The notes under the pieces: generated by a model
Told to the model about the DNA's origin: nothing
What the model saw: only the letters and a program-made list of their open reading frames with translations
Database searches by the model: none
DNA from: DATGSL01 sp964645585
Lineage (GTDB): Bacteria > Verrucomicrobiota > Verrucomicrobiia > Opitutales > T3Sed10-336
Length of the DNA stretch: 23,440 nucleotides
Assembly (NCBI GenBank): GCA_964645585.1
Contig: CAZYAN010000057.1
Span: 1-23,440, forward strand
Reading direction: 5' to 3'
Shown here: piece by piece, positions 14,143 through 22,474 of the stretch
How the letters are laid out: each line of letters begins with the position of its first letter
Position numbering within the stretch: the first letter of the stretch is position 1
Program-made: the position numbers and the translations under genes

Positions 14143-15501
14143 ATGATTTCCTCTTCGAACCGAAACTGCCAGTCTTCGTCATCTATCCGCACGCTCACCG
14201 CCGCGGCACTCGTCGCCGGCCTGCTGCCGCTGGCGGCCATCACGGCTTACGGCGTCGAGCCTCCCGAAGGCTTCCGCCCGCTGTTCAACGGCGAAAATTT
14301 TGACGGCTGGCACGGCCGGGGGCATGTGGACCCGCGAAAGATCGAAGCGATGTCCGCCGAGGAACGCGCCGCCCGCCGCGAAGCCGACATGGCCGAATTT
14401 CTCAAACATTGGCACATCGAAAACCGCGAGCTCGTTAACGACGGAAAGGGCCCTTACGCGACGACCGACGAAGAATTTGGCGACATTGAACTCCTGCTCG
14501 AATACAAAACCGTTGCTCTCGCCGACAGCGGCATTTACCTCCGGGGCAACCCGCAAGTTCAGATCTGGGACTACACCGAAGCCGGCGGCAAATGGAACAT
14601 CGGTGCCGACAAGGGCTCCGGCGGCCTCTGGAACAACAGCCCTGGCGCGCCCGGAAAGGATCCGCTCGTCCTCGCCGACAAACCGTTCGGCGAGTGGAAC
14701 AAGGTTCGCGTCCTCCAAGTCGGCGACCGCACGACCGTCTATCTGAATGATCAGCTCGTCGTCGACCACGCGCCCATGGAAAACTTCTGGGACCGCTCCC
14801 AGCCGCTCTGGGCGCGGGGGCCGATCCAGCTTCAAACCCACGGCGGCGAAATTCGCTGGCGCAACATCTTCATCCGCGAGATTCCGCCCGCCGAAGCCAA
14901 CAAAATCCTGCGCGAGAAAAGCGCCGGCGGGAAGTTCACGTCAATCTTCAACGGGCGCGATTTTACTGGCTGGGCCGGCCCCGTGGAAAATTACGAAATC
15001 GTCGACGGCGCGATCCAGTGCCGGCCCGGCAAGGGCGGAAACATTTTCACCGAGCGCGAGTACGCCGACTTTATCGTTCAGCTCGAATTCAAGCTCCCCC
15101 CGGGTGGAAATAACGGTCTCGCCATCCGCTACCCCGGCACCGGCAACGCCGCCTACGACGGGATGTGCGAACTCCAGGTTCTCGACAACACCGCCGAAAA
15201 ATACGCCGATCTCGACGTGCGCCAATACCATGGCAGCGCCTACGGAATGCGGGCGGCCCATCGCGGGTTCCTGCGCCCGACCGGCGAATGGAATTTTCAA
15301 CAGGTCACCGTTACCGGCTCTAAAATCAAAGTGGAATTGAACGGCACCACTATCCTCGACACCGATCTCTCAACGGTCACCGAAGACGAATTCATGGCGG
15401 GGAAACCGCACCCGGGCAAAGACCGCACCTCAGGCCATTTCGGCTTCGCGGGACACAAAGATCCCGTCGCCTTCCGAAATATTCGCATCCAGGAACTTTA
15501 A
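14143..15501 (+). CDS. Secreted protein with two DUF1080 (3-keto-disaccharide hydrolase-like) domains
   Basis: This encodes 452 residues from the ATG at 14143, which places a signal peptide (MISSSNRNC...AAALVAGLLPLAAITAYG, about 37) at the N-terminus. The frame is open from 13984, but that adds 53 residues with no signal-like character. Domain 1 (42-246) starts GFRPLFNGENFDGWHG, and domain 2 (264-452) starts FTSIFNGRDFTGWAG. Both have the concanavalin-like jelly-roll pattern of DUF1080 (PF06439): YKTVALADSGIYLRG with VQIWDYTEAGG in the first, FKLPPGGNNGLAIRYPGTGN with CELQVLDNT in the second. Characterised members act on 3-keto-glycosides; many are uncharacterised sugar-binding or hydrolase proteins of polysaccharide degraders. 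It is periplasmic or secreted. MetY starts 30 bases downstream. Confidence 0.87.
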   Translation: MISSSNRNCQSSSSIRTLTAAALVAGLLPLAAITAYGVEPPEGFRPLFNGENFDGWHGRGHVDPRKIEAMSAEERAARREADMAEFLKHWHIENRELVNDGKGPYATTDEEFGDIELLLEYKTVALADSGIYLRGNPQVQIWDYTEAGGKWNIGADKGSGGLWNNSPGAPGKDPLVLADKPFGEWNKVRVLQVGDRTTVYLNDQLVVDHAPMENFWDRSQPLWARGPIQLQTHGGEIRWRNIFIREIPPAEANKILREKSAGGKFTSIFNGRDFTGWAGPVENYEIVDGAIQCRPGKGGNIFTEREYADFIVQLEFKLPPGGNNGLAIRYPGTGNAAYDGMCELQVLDNTAEKYADLDVRQYHGSAYGMRAAHRGFLRPTGEWNFQQVTVTGSKIKVELNGTTILDTDLSTVTEDEFMAGKPHPGKDRTSGHFGFAGHKDPVAFRNIRIQEL

Positions 15502-15531
15502 GAGAATCACGCAACTGTTCGACATTCGATC

Positions 15532-16833
15532 ATGAGCAAGCAACACCGCATCGGCACCCGGGCCGTCCACGCCGGGCAAGCGCCAGATCCGGCGACTCTC
15601 TCGCGCGCCGTCCCGATCTACCAAACCACCAGCTACCTGTTCCGCGACACCGAGCACGCCGCGAACCTCTTCGGCCTCAAGGAACTGGGAAACATCTACA
15701 CGCGGATCATGAATCCGACCTCCGATGTCCTCGAACAGCGTGTCGCGGCGCTGGAGGGCGGTTCCGGCGCCCTTGCCCACGCCAGCGGCCAGGCCGCCAT
15801 CACCAGTTCTGTCCTCAATATCTGCGGCAGCGGCGACCACGTGGTCTCCGTTTCGCAGCTGTACGGCGGAACGTATAATCTTTTTCGTTACACCCTCCCG
15901 AAGCTCGGCATCGAGGTCAGCTTTGTCGATTCCGATGATCCCGACGCTTTCCGCAAGGCCCTTAAGCCAAACACCAAGCTGTTCTACGGCGAGACGATCG
16001 GAAACCCGCAGCTCAACATCTTCCCCGTCGAGGAGGTCGCCAAGATCGCCAAAGAGGCCGGCGTGCCGCTGATGGTCGACAACACCGTGCTAACGCCGAT
16101 CCTCCACCGCCCGATCGAATGGGGCGCTAATATTGTCGTCCACAGCGCCACCAAATATATGGGCGGACACGGGACTTCCATCGCCGGCGTCGCGGTGGAC
16201 GGCGGCAACTTCGACTGGGGCAACGGCAAATTCCCCGGCTTCACCGAGCCCGACGAGAGCTATCATGGACTGGTTCACTGGGACGCTTTCAAAGAGTTTG
16301 CACCGGCCGGAGGCGCTAACATCGCCTATATCATGAAAATGCGTCTCCAGCTCCTCCGCGACACCGGAAACTGCATTTCACCGTTCAACTCGTTTCTCGT
16401 GCTTCAAGGACTTGAAACATTGCACTTGCGCATGGAGCGGCATTGCGAAAACGCCCTGCGCCTCGCGGAATTTCTGGAGGGCCACGACAAAGTCACCTGG
16501 ATTACCTACCCGGGCCTCAAGTCGAGCCGCTACCACGATCTCGCAAAAAAATACTGCGGCGGGAAATTCGGCGCTCTGATCGGTTTCGGTATTCGCGGCG
16601 GCATCGACGCCGGCCGAACCTTCATCGAAAAGCTCCAGCTCTTCAGTCATTTGGCCAACCTCGGCGACGCGAAATCCCTCGCCATCCACCCGGCCAGCAC
16701 GACGCATTCGCAACTCTCTCCCGAGGAGCAAAAGAGCAGCGGCGTGACCGAAGACTACGTTCGCCTCTCTGTCGGCATCGAAGACTACGAAGACATTCAG
16801 GCCGACATCGAACAGGCTCTCGCCGCCGTGTAA
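15532..16833 (+). CDS. metY: O-acetylhomoserine sulfhydrylase (Cys/Met metabolism PLP enzyme)
   Basis: This encodes 433 residues, full length for MetY (about 425-440). It is a cytosolic PLP enzyme that makes homocysteine from O-acetylhomoserine and sulfide. Visible signatures are the N-terminal GTRAVHAGQAPDPATLSRAVPIYQ, YTRIMNPTSDVLEQRVAALE (56-75), the phosphate-binding ASGQAAI (84-90), MVDNT with Asp183 contacting the PLP pyridine nitrogen, and SATKYMGGHG with Lys208 as the PLP lysine. The length and the insertion around residues 225-265 fit the O-acetylhomoserine group better than cystathionine gamma-synthase. It lies 30 bases after the DUF1080 gene and may be co-transcribed, though the functions are not obviously linked. 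The ATG at 15532 gives the usual MetY N-terminus; no Shine-Dalgarno sequence is seen. Confidence 0.93.
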   Translation: MSKQHRIGTRAVHAGQAPDPATLSRAVPIYQTTSYLFRDTEHAANLFGLKELGNIYTRIMNPTSDVLEQRVAALEGGSGALAHASGQAAITSSVLNICGSGDHVVSVSQLYGGTYNLFRYTLPKLGIEVSFVDSDDPDAFRKALKPNTKLFYGETIGNPQLNIFPVEEVAKIAKEAGVPLMVDNTVLTPILHRPIEWGANIVVHSATKYMGGHGTSIAGVAVDGGNFDWGNGKFPGFTEPDESYHGLVHWDAFKEFAPAGGANIAYIMKMRLQLLRDTGNCISPFNSFLVLQGLETLHLRMERHCENALRLAEFLEGHDKVTWITYPGLKSSRYHDLAKKYCGGKFGALIGFGIRGGIDAGRTFIEKLQLFSHLANLGDAKSLAIHPASTTHSQLSPEEQKSSGVTEDYVRLSVGIEDYEDIQADIEQALAAV

Positions 16834-16932
16834 GTCAACGAGAACATGAGCGTCTGCCTGGCAATCCGGCGACCATCGAGCTAAACAGTCATCCGGCGCG
16901 GGGCACGGTATCCGCGGCCACGCCCCCGGGGT

Positions 16933-17047
16933 GGAATGGCGCTAAAACAAGGCCTGAAGCCGAAGCGTGAAAGCGGCATCTTGCGCTTTGTTATGCCGAT
17001 CATCGGCTGGAAGCCGCTGCCACTTATTGGTAGGTTAGCGCCATTCC
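16933..17047. mobile_element. Small non-coding element with 13-bp perfect terminal inverted repeats (MITE-like)
   Basis: GGAATGGCGCTAA (16933-16945) and its exact reverse complement (17035-17047) bound 115 bases with no gene. The interior contains two hairpins: AAAGCG/CGCTTT (16970-16975 with 16984-16989) and CGGCT/AGCCG (17004-17008 with 17012-17016). The core 16960-17021 recurs at 21002-21064. No target duplication is clear, so the element may be a REP-type palindromic unit rather than a transposon derivative. Confidence 0.5.
16960..17021. repeat. Interspersed repeat core, copy A
   Basis: Aligns by eye with 21002-21064 at about 85-90% identity with one 1-base gap. The shared core starts CCGAAGCGTG and ends with GGCTGGAAGCCG and a TGCC. 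It lies inside the inverted-repeat element. Confidence 0.75.
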
Positions 17048-17265
17048 GAGCAGGGGCCACGCGTTCCGACCAATGCCCGACGATAGCACGTGGACACCCG
17101 GGCAACCGGCTCGACCATGGCCGCCGGAGCGCCCCCTGTATGTTCTCAATGGAGCGCTCCGGTCGCTGGAGTCAGGAAATAGGACCGCGCCGACCTACGT
17201 GCTGGCCGCAGCCATGGATGGAAGGTTGCGCGGACCGCGTCGAAGAATAGTTCCTTTCCCCTCCC

Positions 17266-19728
17266 CTATTCCTGAGCGACGACGCGCAAGCGGAGGAAAC
17301 GCCGTTCGTTCTCCGTCATTGGCATGGAGTCGCGATAAGTGACGATTTTCAGTCCGTCCTCCACGCTCGAAGCCAGCTCAACCGGTCCAGAATCCCAATC
17401 GACCAGATCCGCGGATTCTTCCACGACGTAATCGACACCCGCAATCCCAACCGGACGTGTGAACGTGAGCGTCAGATAATCCTCTCCGCCCACGTTTACA
17501 ATCGACTGGATCGGCAGATCGAAAACGCTCGGCGCCAGTGGATCGGAACCGAGCGCGTACTCGAGCAGGTTCTTGATTCCGTCACCGTCAGGATCCGCCT
17601 CCATTCCGCTTTGCGATCCATCGAGTTCATGCTCCGCTACCCATTCCGCGTAACCCGCGGGCACGGAATCTCCCACGCTGATCATGTGAATATCGTCTAC
17701 CACGTACGGCGCCTGCACCACACCGTTAAAACGAGTGGTAATAATTCCGCTGCCGACTTCCGGCACCACATATTGGAAGAACGAAAGCGGTTCACTTACC
17801 GCCGAAAACGAGCCGCCCACCTCTTCTACGGAAATGGTATAAGACGGCGGCGATGTTGTGTAATCTCCGTCGAACTGAATGTAATACACGGTCGGATTCT
17901 CAAACAACTGATCCGTGTGCGCAGACTCGGTGAACGTCCCGGCCGGGAAGACCTCGTGCCACGCCGCCGGCGGAGGAATTTCTCCTTGTCCATGAAACAC
18001 CTGGCCCGCTCCTGTTCCAGTAACCCGGAAATTGATCGCAGGCGCGTTCACAAACGTATAATCCGCCGGCCGCTCGCCGCCGATTCCGAGGCTCAGACTC
18101 CGGTCGCCCTCTCCCGCCGCGTCGCCCAGCGCCGTGTAAAACCCGACCTGCCACTTCGGCCCCGTCGGCTGGACGAGATAACTCCGGTCAGCGCCAACGG
18201 TATCGACTTCGAGTTTGCTCGGCCGATGCTGGCTGAGGATTGGCCAGTTATGCTGGCCGCTGCCCGAGACGACCGGGATAAACGCGGCCGTCGCGGATCC
18301 TTCAATCAGCCCCGGATGCGGGGTGATGAACCGCATTAGACTCCAGCCGTGCGCAAACGGCTCCGCCTCCAAATCGCCATTCGCGAATCCATCATACGGA
18401 ATCGGCGTTACATCCATCCAGGCTGCCCCGATTCGCAATTCGTCGATTGTGCCGCCATACCCGCCGCCGCTCGCCACGCGAACCCGGTTGAAAGAGAAAT
18501 CAACCGCGGTTCCGGTAAAAATGTAGGCATTTTCCTCCGACGGCGTCCGGCCAGTCGGATCGGGATTGATAAACAGACTCGCCGAATGTCCGCCCTCTTC
18601 GTTGAAGTCGAGGCGGATCGCGACGAAATGCTTCTCCCCGATGGGAGCCTCATTATTTTCTAACAGCAACGCTTGCCCCTGCCCGGAAACACGGAGTTCC
18701 TGGCCACCCGTCGATTTTCCGAAAAACAGCCGTTCGCTTGCGTCGCTGAACAGCGATATCCCCCAGAACGGCCGGTTTGGATCGCCCTCTCCATTTGCCA
18801 GATCATCCGAATTTCCTTCCGCGATAAAGCTCACCCAGATACTCGTGCCCGGCACCCCGATCGTACCGTACGAACTCACGAAACTCGGATCCAGGTTATC
18901 CACGTCAATATAGCGGAACGCCCGTCCGCCTCCATTGCCCCCGGGAATTTCCGGTTCCGCCATATATGCCTTATTCCCCTCAGCAAGCAGCTCCCCGGCC
19001 GATTGACCCGGCGAAGTCACCTGAGCGAACGGCCAATCGGTCCGACGGCTCTCCGTTGACGGCGCCCACGGCTGCGCCCACCCCAAACCTCCATCTTGCC
19101 CGACCAAATCGCCCGGCTGGTAATCGAACCCGTCATAGGCGAACAAATGCCGAAGCGGAGCCGGCTCCGGCGCTTCCGAAACCGTCAGCGTCAATTCGTC
19201 AAACTCCAGAGTCAACGTGTCCGCCGGAGTCGAATTCAGCCCGACATGGAAGGCGTAATCAATCGTCCCGTCCAACGCCGTCGCCTGCGTGGGACGCGAT
19301 ACCTGGTCGAAGCGCTCCCCGTCAATATACAGGGCTACCCAATTTCCCCGCACCCGCAGTTCCAGCGAATCCAGCTCGAGATCGCGCTGATGAATCTGTC
19401 CGACCACTACTCTTTGCGGATCCGCCTGCGCACGAATATAAGTCACCTCCCAAATTCGCACCTCCGGATTCGCACCCGAGACAACCGGCCGGAAATCATA
19501 CGCCCATCCCAGCTCGATCCCGGCACGGCGCGTCCCAAACAGGAAACTCGAACCGCCGTCCATCACCCCGGTGGAAATGCTGACGTTATTCAAAACGAGA
19601 GAATAATTCTCAATCGAATCGACGTCCGTATCCAAATACATGTAAGACAATCCGCTGCCGCTGGTCAGGAAAGTCTTGTTTTCCTCCGTGCCTCCATAAC
19701 CGCATGACGGGCCGCACCGTGCCTCCAC
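17266..19728 (-). CDS. LamG-like and thrombospondin-3-like C-terminal part of a frameshifted secreted protein
   Basis: This open frame of 820 codons has no signal peptide. It begins inside a domain started in the upstream frame (19665-20750), so it is most likely the C-terminal part of one large protein. It contains jelly-roll-type segments: YSLVLNNVSISTG and LELDSLELRVRGNWVALYID near the start, then FAYDGFDYQPGDLVGQDGG beginning a second laminin-G-like domain, with RVRVASGGGYGGTIDELRIG at its end. The module ADPDGDGIKNLLEYALGSDP (711-730) and a beta domain ending ERRFLRLRVVAQE follow. The last 110 residues match the C-terminus of the 9311-11503 protein. Likely exported and carbohydrate- or surface-binding. 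The GTG at 19728 is only the first start-like codon in frame, not a convincing start. Confidence 0.75.
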   Translation of the reverse strand: MEARCGPSCGYGGTEENKTFLTSGSGLSYMYLDTDVDSIENYSLVLNNVSISTGVMDGGSSFLFGTRRAGIELGWAYDFRPVVSGANPEVRIWEVTYIRAQADPQRVVVGQIHQRDLELDSLELRVRGNWVALYIDGERFDQVSRPTQATALDGTIDYAFHVGLNSTPADTLTLEFDELTLTVSEAPEPAPLRHLFAYDGFDYQPGDLVGQDGGLGWAQPWAPSTESRRTDWPFAQVTSPGQSAGELLAEGNKAYMAEPEIPGGNGGGRAFRYIDVDNLDPSFVSSYGTIGVPGTSIWVSFIAEGNSDDLANGEGDPNRPFWGISLFSDASERLFFGKSTGGQELRVSGQGQALLLENNEAPIGEKHFVAIRLDFNEEGGHSASLFINPDPTGRTPSEENAYIFTGTAVDFSFNRVRVASGGGYGGTIDELRIGAAWMDVTPIPYDGFANGDLEAEPFAHGWSLMRFITPHPGLIEGSATAAFIPVVSGSGQHNWPILSQHRPSKLEVDTVGADRSYLVQPTGPKWQVGFYTALGDAAGEGDRSLSLGIGGERPADYTFVNAPAINFRVTGTGAGQVFHGQGEIPPPAAWHEVFPAGTFTESAHTDQLFENPTVYYIQFDGDYTTSPPSYTISVEEVGGSFSAVSEPLSFFQYVVPEVGSGIITTRFNGVVQAPYVVDDIHMISVGDSVPAGYAEWVAEHELDGSQSGMEADPDGDGIKNLLEYALGSDPLAPSVFDLPIQSIVNVGGEDYLTLTFTRPVGIAGVDYVVEESADLVDWDSGPVELASSVEDGLKIVTYRDSMPMTENERRFLRLRVVAQE

Positions 19729-20750
19729 TGGCCTTTGCCTTCGATTGGCAGATTTCCGTGCAACTGATTCCCGATCGTTCCCGCGCTGAAATCGTCATGC
19801 ACCACAACCGTTCCCGGTGCCAACGGACCCGGGTCGCCAAAAATACCAACCCCGAAATGAGGAAGCCCCACCCCGCCCAGATCCGCTCCTGTCACCAACT
19901 CAATGATCTCTCCCGTTGCGATCTCGTACGCGGAAATCTTGTTTCCCGTCCGCTCCAAATAAACCAAATGCGTCCCCGAAGCGCTCAGCTCCACACCGAG
20001 AACCGTGCCGAGATCGCTGAGAAGAGGCGTCACAACGCCCGTCTGTAAATCGAGTGAACTCAGCGTGCCCGCGCCGAGACTGGTAAAATAAACGATGTCG
20101 TTCGCCTCGTCGAAAGCCAAACCGTATTGCTGATGATCCCCGCCGGGAAGCAAATCCTGCACGATCGAATGCGTTTTCGTCGAAATCACCGTCGAATACA
20201 GATTCGTATCGCCGCCGGCGGCATTGGTTGAAAGCAACTGATCCGCACCGCGCGCCGCCAATCCTGTGGCATTCGCGTTGCCCTCGCCTCCATGCGGATT
20301 CCCCAAAAATTCCACATTCTCCCCCGTCGCGAGATCCGCGGAATACAATCCCGTAATCCAGTCGGAGAAATACAATTTCCCCGCCTCCTCATCGATTTCA
20401 ATAAACTGCGGTGCGAAGGAGGTCATGGTCTCCGGATCCGGATTCGCGATAAATAATGCCGCTTCGTCACCATTGCGCTTCGCCCGCCAAACTCCTCCAT
20501 TCGGATTGCTGTCGCTCTTGTCCGTCCAATAAATATAATCGGCCGTTACCGCGACATCCACGGCCGTCCCAATCATTCCTGTACCGTCGAAAACGATATC
20601 CGCGCCTGTCCCATCCAAATTCGCCCCCATGATCTGCGGTCCGTTGACGGTCCAATAAAGATCCTGAGCAGTCGCCCCGGAAAAAAATGCAGCCAATCCG
20701 CAAAGCGCGCTCAGCAGGGTTTTCACGGTGAGTTTTTGAGGTGTAAGCAT
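19665..20750 (-). CDS. YWTD-type beta-propeller N-terminal part of the same frameshifted protein
   Basis: This is the N-terminal part, starting at the ATG at 20750. AGGA 6-7 bases upstream selects that start over the one at 20822. The signal peptide MLTPQKLTVKTLLSALCG...GATAQ is followed by a six-bladed type propeller: DLYWTVNGPQIMGANLDGTG, YIYWTDKSDSNPNGGVWRAK, KLYFSDWITGLYSADLATGE, IVYFTSLGAGTLSSLDLQTG and others. It then enters the sequence VVVHDDFSAGTIGNQLHGNL, which normally opens a LamG-like domain, and runs off into 20-odd unrelated residues to a stop at 19665. The continuation of the domain is in the frame of 17266-19728. An 11-bp direct repeat with a 31-bp period lies at the break. 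Joined, the product would be about 1,150 residues. Confidence 0.8.
   Translation of the reverse strand: MLTPQKLTVKTLLSALCGLAAFFSGATAQDLYWTVNGPQIMGANLDGTGADIVFDGTGMIGTAVDVAVTADYIYWTDKSDSNPNGGVWRAKRNGDEAALFIANPDPETMTSFAPQFIEIDEEAGKLYFSDWITGLYSADLATGENVEFLGNPHGGEGNANATGLAARGADQLLSTNAAGGDTNLYSTVISTKTHSIVQDLLPGGDHQQYGLAFDEANDIVYFTSLGAGTLSSLDLQTGVVTPLLSDLGTVLGVELSASGTHLVYLERTGNKISAYEIATGEIIELVTGADLGGVGLPHFGVGIFGDPGPLAPGTVVVHDDFSAGTIGNQLHGNLPIEGKGQWRHGAARHAVMEARRKTRLS
19686..19727. repeat. 11-bp direct repeat with 31-bp spacing at the frame break
   Basis: CCGTGCCTCCA occurs at 19686-19696 and 19717-19727. The 31-base unit equals 3n+1, so loss of one tandem unit gives the same frame change as a single missing base. 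Confidence 0.8.
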
Positions 20751-21079
20751 AAGAATTCCTATAGGTGACAGCCCCCGGAAAGATTCAATCATGCCGATCC
20801 CTTCACAGCAGCGCCAAAGCACAGACGAAAGAAATCCGCCGAGGGGAGAACTAATAAAGAGAGATCAGCTGATGCGAAAGGAGACGGGACTAGGCTTATC
20901 CCGTTGCCCGCGCCGCCGTCAATCGCTAAAGTTGCCAACCGTTATTTCTCAAAAGTTGGAGTGTTCGCCGATCCTCGCCGAGACTGGAACTAGAATAAGC
21001 TCCGAAGCGTGGAAGCGGCATCTCGCGCTTTGTTAATACGGATCAGCGGCTGGAAGCCGATGCCTCAGCTGATTTGAAC
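20751..21079. other. Intergenic region with repeat copy B
   Basis: About 329 bases between two minus-strand genes. It holds the repeat core at 21002-21064, a hairpin ACGGGA/TCCCGT (20884-20889 with 20899-20904) and the 9-mer TCAGCTGAT at 20865 and 21065. No gene or strong terminator was seen. Confidence 0.5.
21002..21064. repeat. Interspersed repeat core, copy B
   Basis: Related to 16960-17021. The terminal inverted repeats that bound copy A are not present here, so this copy is partial or diverged, or the repeat is independent of those ends. Confidence 0.75.
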
Positions 21080-21841
21080 CTACCCGCTGGAAACGCGACG
21101 ACGGATCCACAGCAGGAGCAAAACCAGAACGCCGGCGACGGTCGCACTCGCGGCCGGCTCCGGCACCGCGAAAACCTCGATGTTACCGGCGTCAGTCCAT
21201 CCATCCGGCGCCCAAAGATTGATCCGGAAAAACGTCGACTCCGGCGCCGCGGCCACCGCAATCGTCAATCGCCCGCTCTCGCCGGTTCCGAAACTTTCCA
21301 GCGATAATAGATTGTGCTGATCGTCAAAGAGACGAACTTCTAAAATCTCTCCGCCCGCCACCGCCGCGCCGAATGTAATCCCTCGCACCATCCCGCGAAA
21401 TGCCGCCGGATCAATAATCAGATCAAGACTGTCATTTTCATTCTCCGGGCCGACCCGAATAAACTCAAATCCGCCTGTCTCCGCTCCCGTCGCGTAAAGC
21501 GATCCGCCCGGCGACCAGGTCACTGGATTTCCGGCGAGATTGTTCGTTTGATAATACAAGCCGAGCCCGGTCGTTGTCCCATTCGGAAAGGGACCGCTCG
21601 CGACACCCGGTGCCAGCAGCGAACTCGAAAGCGAAACTTCCTCGTCCGCTCCGAGCGTCGATCCAGCAAATGTTTCCTTCCCGACCGAAACAGCTCCCTC
21701 CAAATCCATTGCCTCCGAGAAAAGCATATCAGCGGCGGCGTCATCGACAGCGAAAACAGATACATCCGCTTCCGCTGGACAGGCAGCCAAAAACGCCAAT
21801 GCTGCCGCACCTGCCCAGACAATCCGTAAATTCTTTCGCAT
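21080..21841 (-). CDS. PEP-CTERM sorting domain protein (divergent tail type)
   Basis: This encodes 253 residues from the ATG at 21841. An ATG two codons upstream (21847) is only 2 bases from the AGGA at 21850-21853, while 21841 has an 8-base spacer and is preferred. The signal peptide MRKNLRIVWAGAAALAFLAA...AEA is followed by a beta-rich domain of unknown function (GFEFIRVGPENENDSLDLII, FFRINLWAPDGWTDAGNIEVF). The C-terminus VPEPAASATVAGVLVLLLLW plus IRRRVSSG is an exosortase signal of a different subtype from the PEPSTYAAIFGG tails at the left of the window. It ends a tightly spaced minus-strand operon, 21 bases after the lipoprotein gene. It is probably surface-attached or secreted. Confidence 0.88.
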   Translation of the reverse strand: MRKNLRIVWAGAAALAFLAACPAEADVSVFAVDDAAADMLFSEAMDLEGAVSVGKETFAGSTLGADEEVSLSSSLLAPGVASGPFPNGTTTGLGLYYQTNNLAGNPVTWSPGGSLYATGAETGGFEFIRVGPENENDSLDLIIDPAAFRGMVRGITFGAAVAGGEILEVRLFDDQHNLLSLESFGTGESGRLTIAVAAAPESTFFRINLWAPDGWTDAGNIEVFAVPEPAASATVAGVLVLLLLWIRRRVSSG

Positions 21842-21862
21842 CGCCATAATCCTACCCGTTTT

Positions 21863-22474
21863 CTAAATGCTCCCTGTTCTGTTCTCCGCCAGTTCATCCT
21901 CCCGGACGTCGCCATCTTCCCAAAACTTCTGCTCCACCGGATCCCCGTTTTCCAAAAGGACCCGGGCCCGCACATAACCGCTCGGAAAGAATCCCATCGA
22001 AACGCCGCTTGCTTCTCCTTCCTTCATCTCTGTTTTCTCCGCCAACACGCCGTTCGGGTGCCAGCGGCGAAGAACTCCGTGCAACTCTCCCGCGACGATT
22101 TCGGCTTCCGACTCCATTCCTCCATCGCGATACCAGCGGGTCCGCGTGCCGTGGGCGACACCGTCGCGATACATCTCTCGCACCTGCAACTGACCGTCCG
22201 GATACCAGCCTTCCGACAAACCGTTCAGCCGCCCAGCCTCAATCGCCGACCGAGATTTTACTTCCCCCCCTTCATAATACTCCAGCATCCATCCCGTGAA
22301 CGGTGCCGTTTCTCCTCGAACGAACAGCTGTCCATCAATCCGCTCCAGCTCAGCAAGCGCCACTTCGCGATCCGGCTCCTGTGCCTTCTCTCCTGTCGGT
22401 GCGCAACCGAGGATCAGAAATCCGAACGTCAGAAACGGGAGCAGCCAAAGCTGTCGAACAGAGGCAGCCATCAT
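21863..22474 (-). CDS. MORN-variant (YwqK-type) repeat lipoprotein
   Basis: This encodes 203 residues. The signal peptide has lipobox LILGC with Cys24 as the lipidated residue. Residues 59-178 contain five repeats of exactly 24 residues, followed by a partial sixth. They follow the pattern (hydrophobic)xGxxxxWYxDGxxxxExxYxxGxx, as in LNGLSEGWYPDGQLQVREMY and AHGTRTRWYRDGGMESEAEI. This is the MORN_2/YwqK family, sometimes labelled a toxin-antitoxin antitoxin. That label does not fit an exported lipoprotein with no toxin beside it; a surface beta-solenoid-like scaffold is more likely. Its ATG overlaps the upstream gene's stop (ATGA), so translation is coupled. A second ATG follows directly and could also serve. 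Confidence 0.85.
   Translation of the reverse strand: MMAASVRQLWLLPFLTFGFLILGCAPTGEKAQEPDREVALAELERIDGQLFVRGETAPFTGWMLEYYEGGEVKSRSAIEAGRLNGLSEGWYPDGQLQVREMYRDGVAHGTRTRWYRDGGMESEAEIVAGELHGVLRRWHPNGVLAEKTEMKEGEASGVSMGFFPSGYVRARVLLENGDPVEQKFWEDGDVREDELAENRTGSI

Larger units (their letters stand above)
16834..17265. other. Intergenic region between metY and the large propeller/LamG protein
   Basis: About 432 bases between convergent genes. It holds the 115-bp inverted-repeat element at 16933-17047 and an 8-bp inverted repeat CCGGAGCG/CGCTCCGG (17124-17131 and 17155-17162). A 104-codon frame across it (16936-17250) overlaps the repeat and resembles no protein I know. No T-tract terminator was found for either flanking gene. 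Confidence 0.55.

Noticed and set aside
17124..17162. CCGGAGCG/CGCTCCGG inverted repeat as a terminator
   Set aside because: The loop is 23 bases and no T-tract follows on either strand.
19665..19728. Programmed -1 ribosomal frameshift
   Set aside because: No X-XXY-YYZ slippery heptamer in the correct frame was found in the overlap, so slippage of the DNA repeat or an error is more likely.
20865..21073. TCAGCTGAT at both ends of the copy B region as a target-site duplication
   Set aside because: The 9-mer contains an 8-base palindrome, the copies are 200 bases apart, and a chance match in a 329-base region is plausible.
21863..22474. Toxin-antitoxin antitoxin (YwqK label)
   Set aside because: The protein is an exported lipoprotein with no toxin gene beside it; the MORN-like repeats alone do not support that role.
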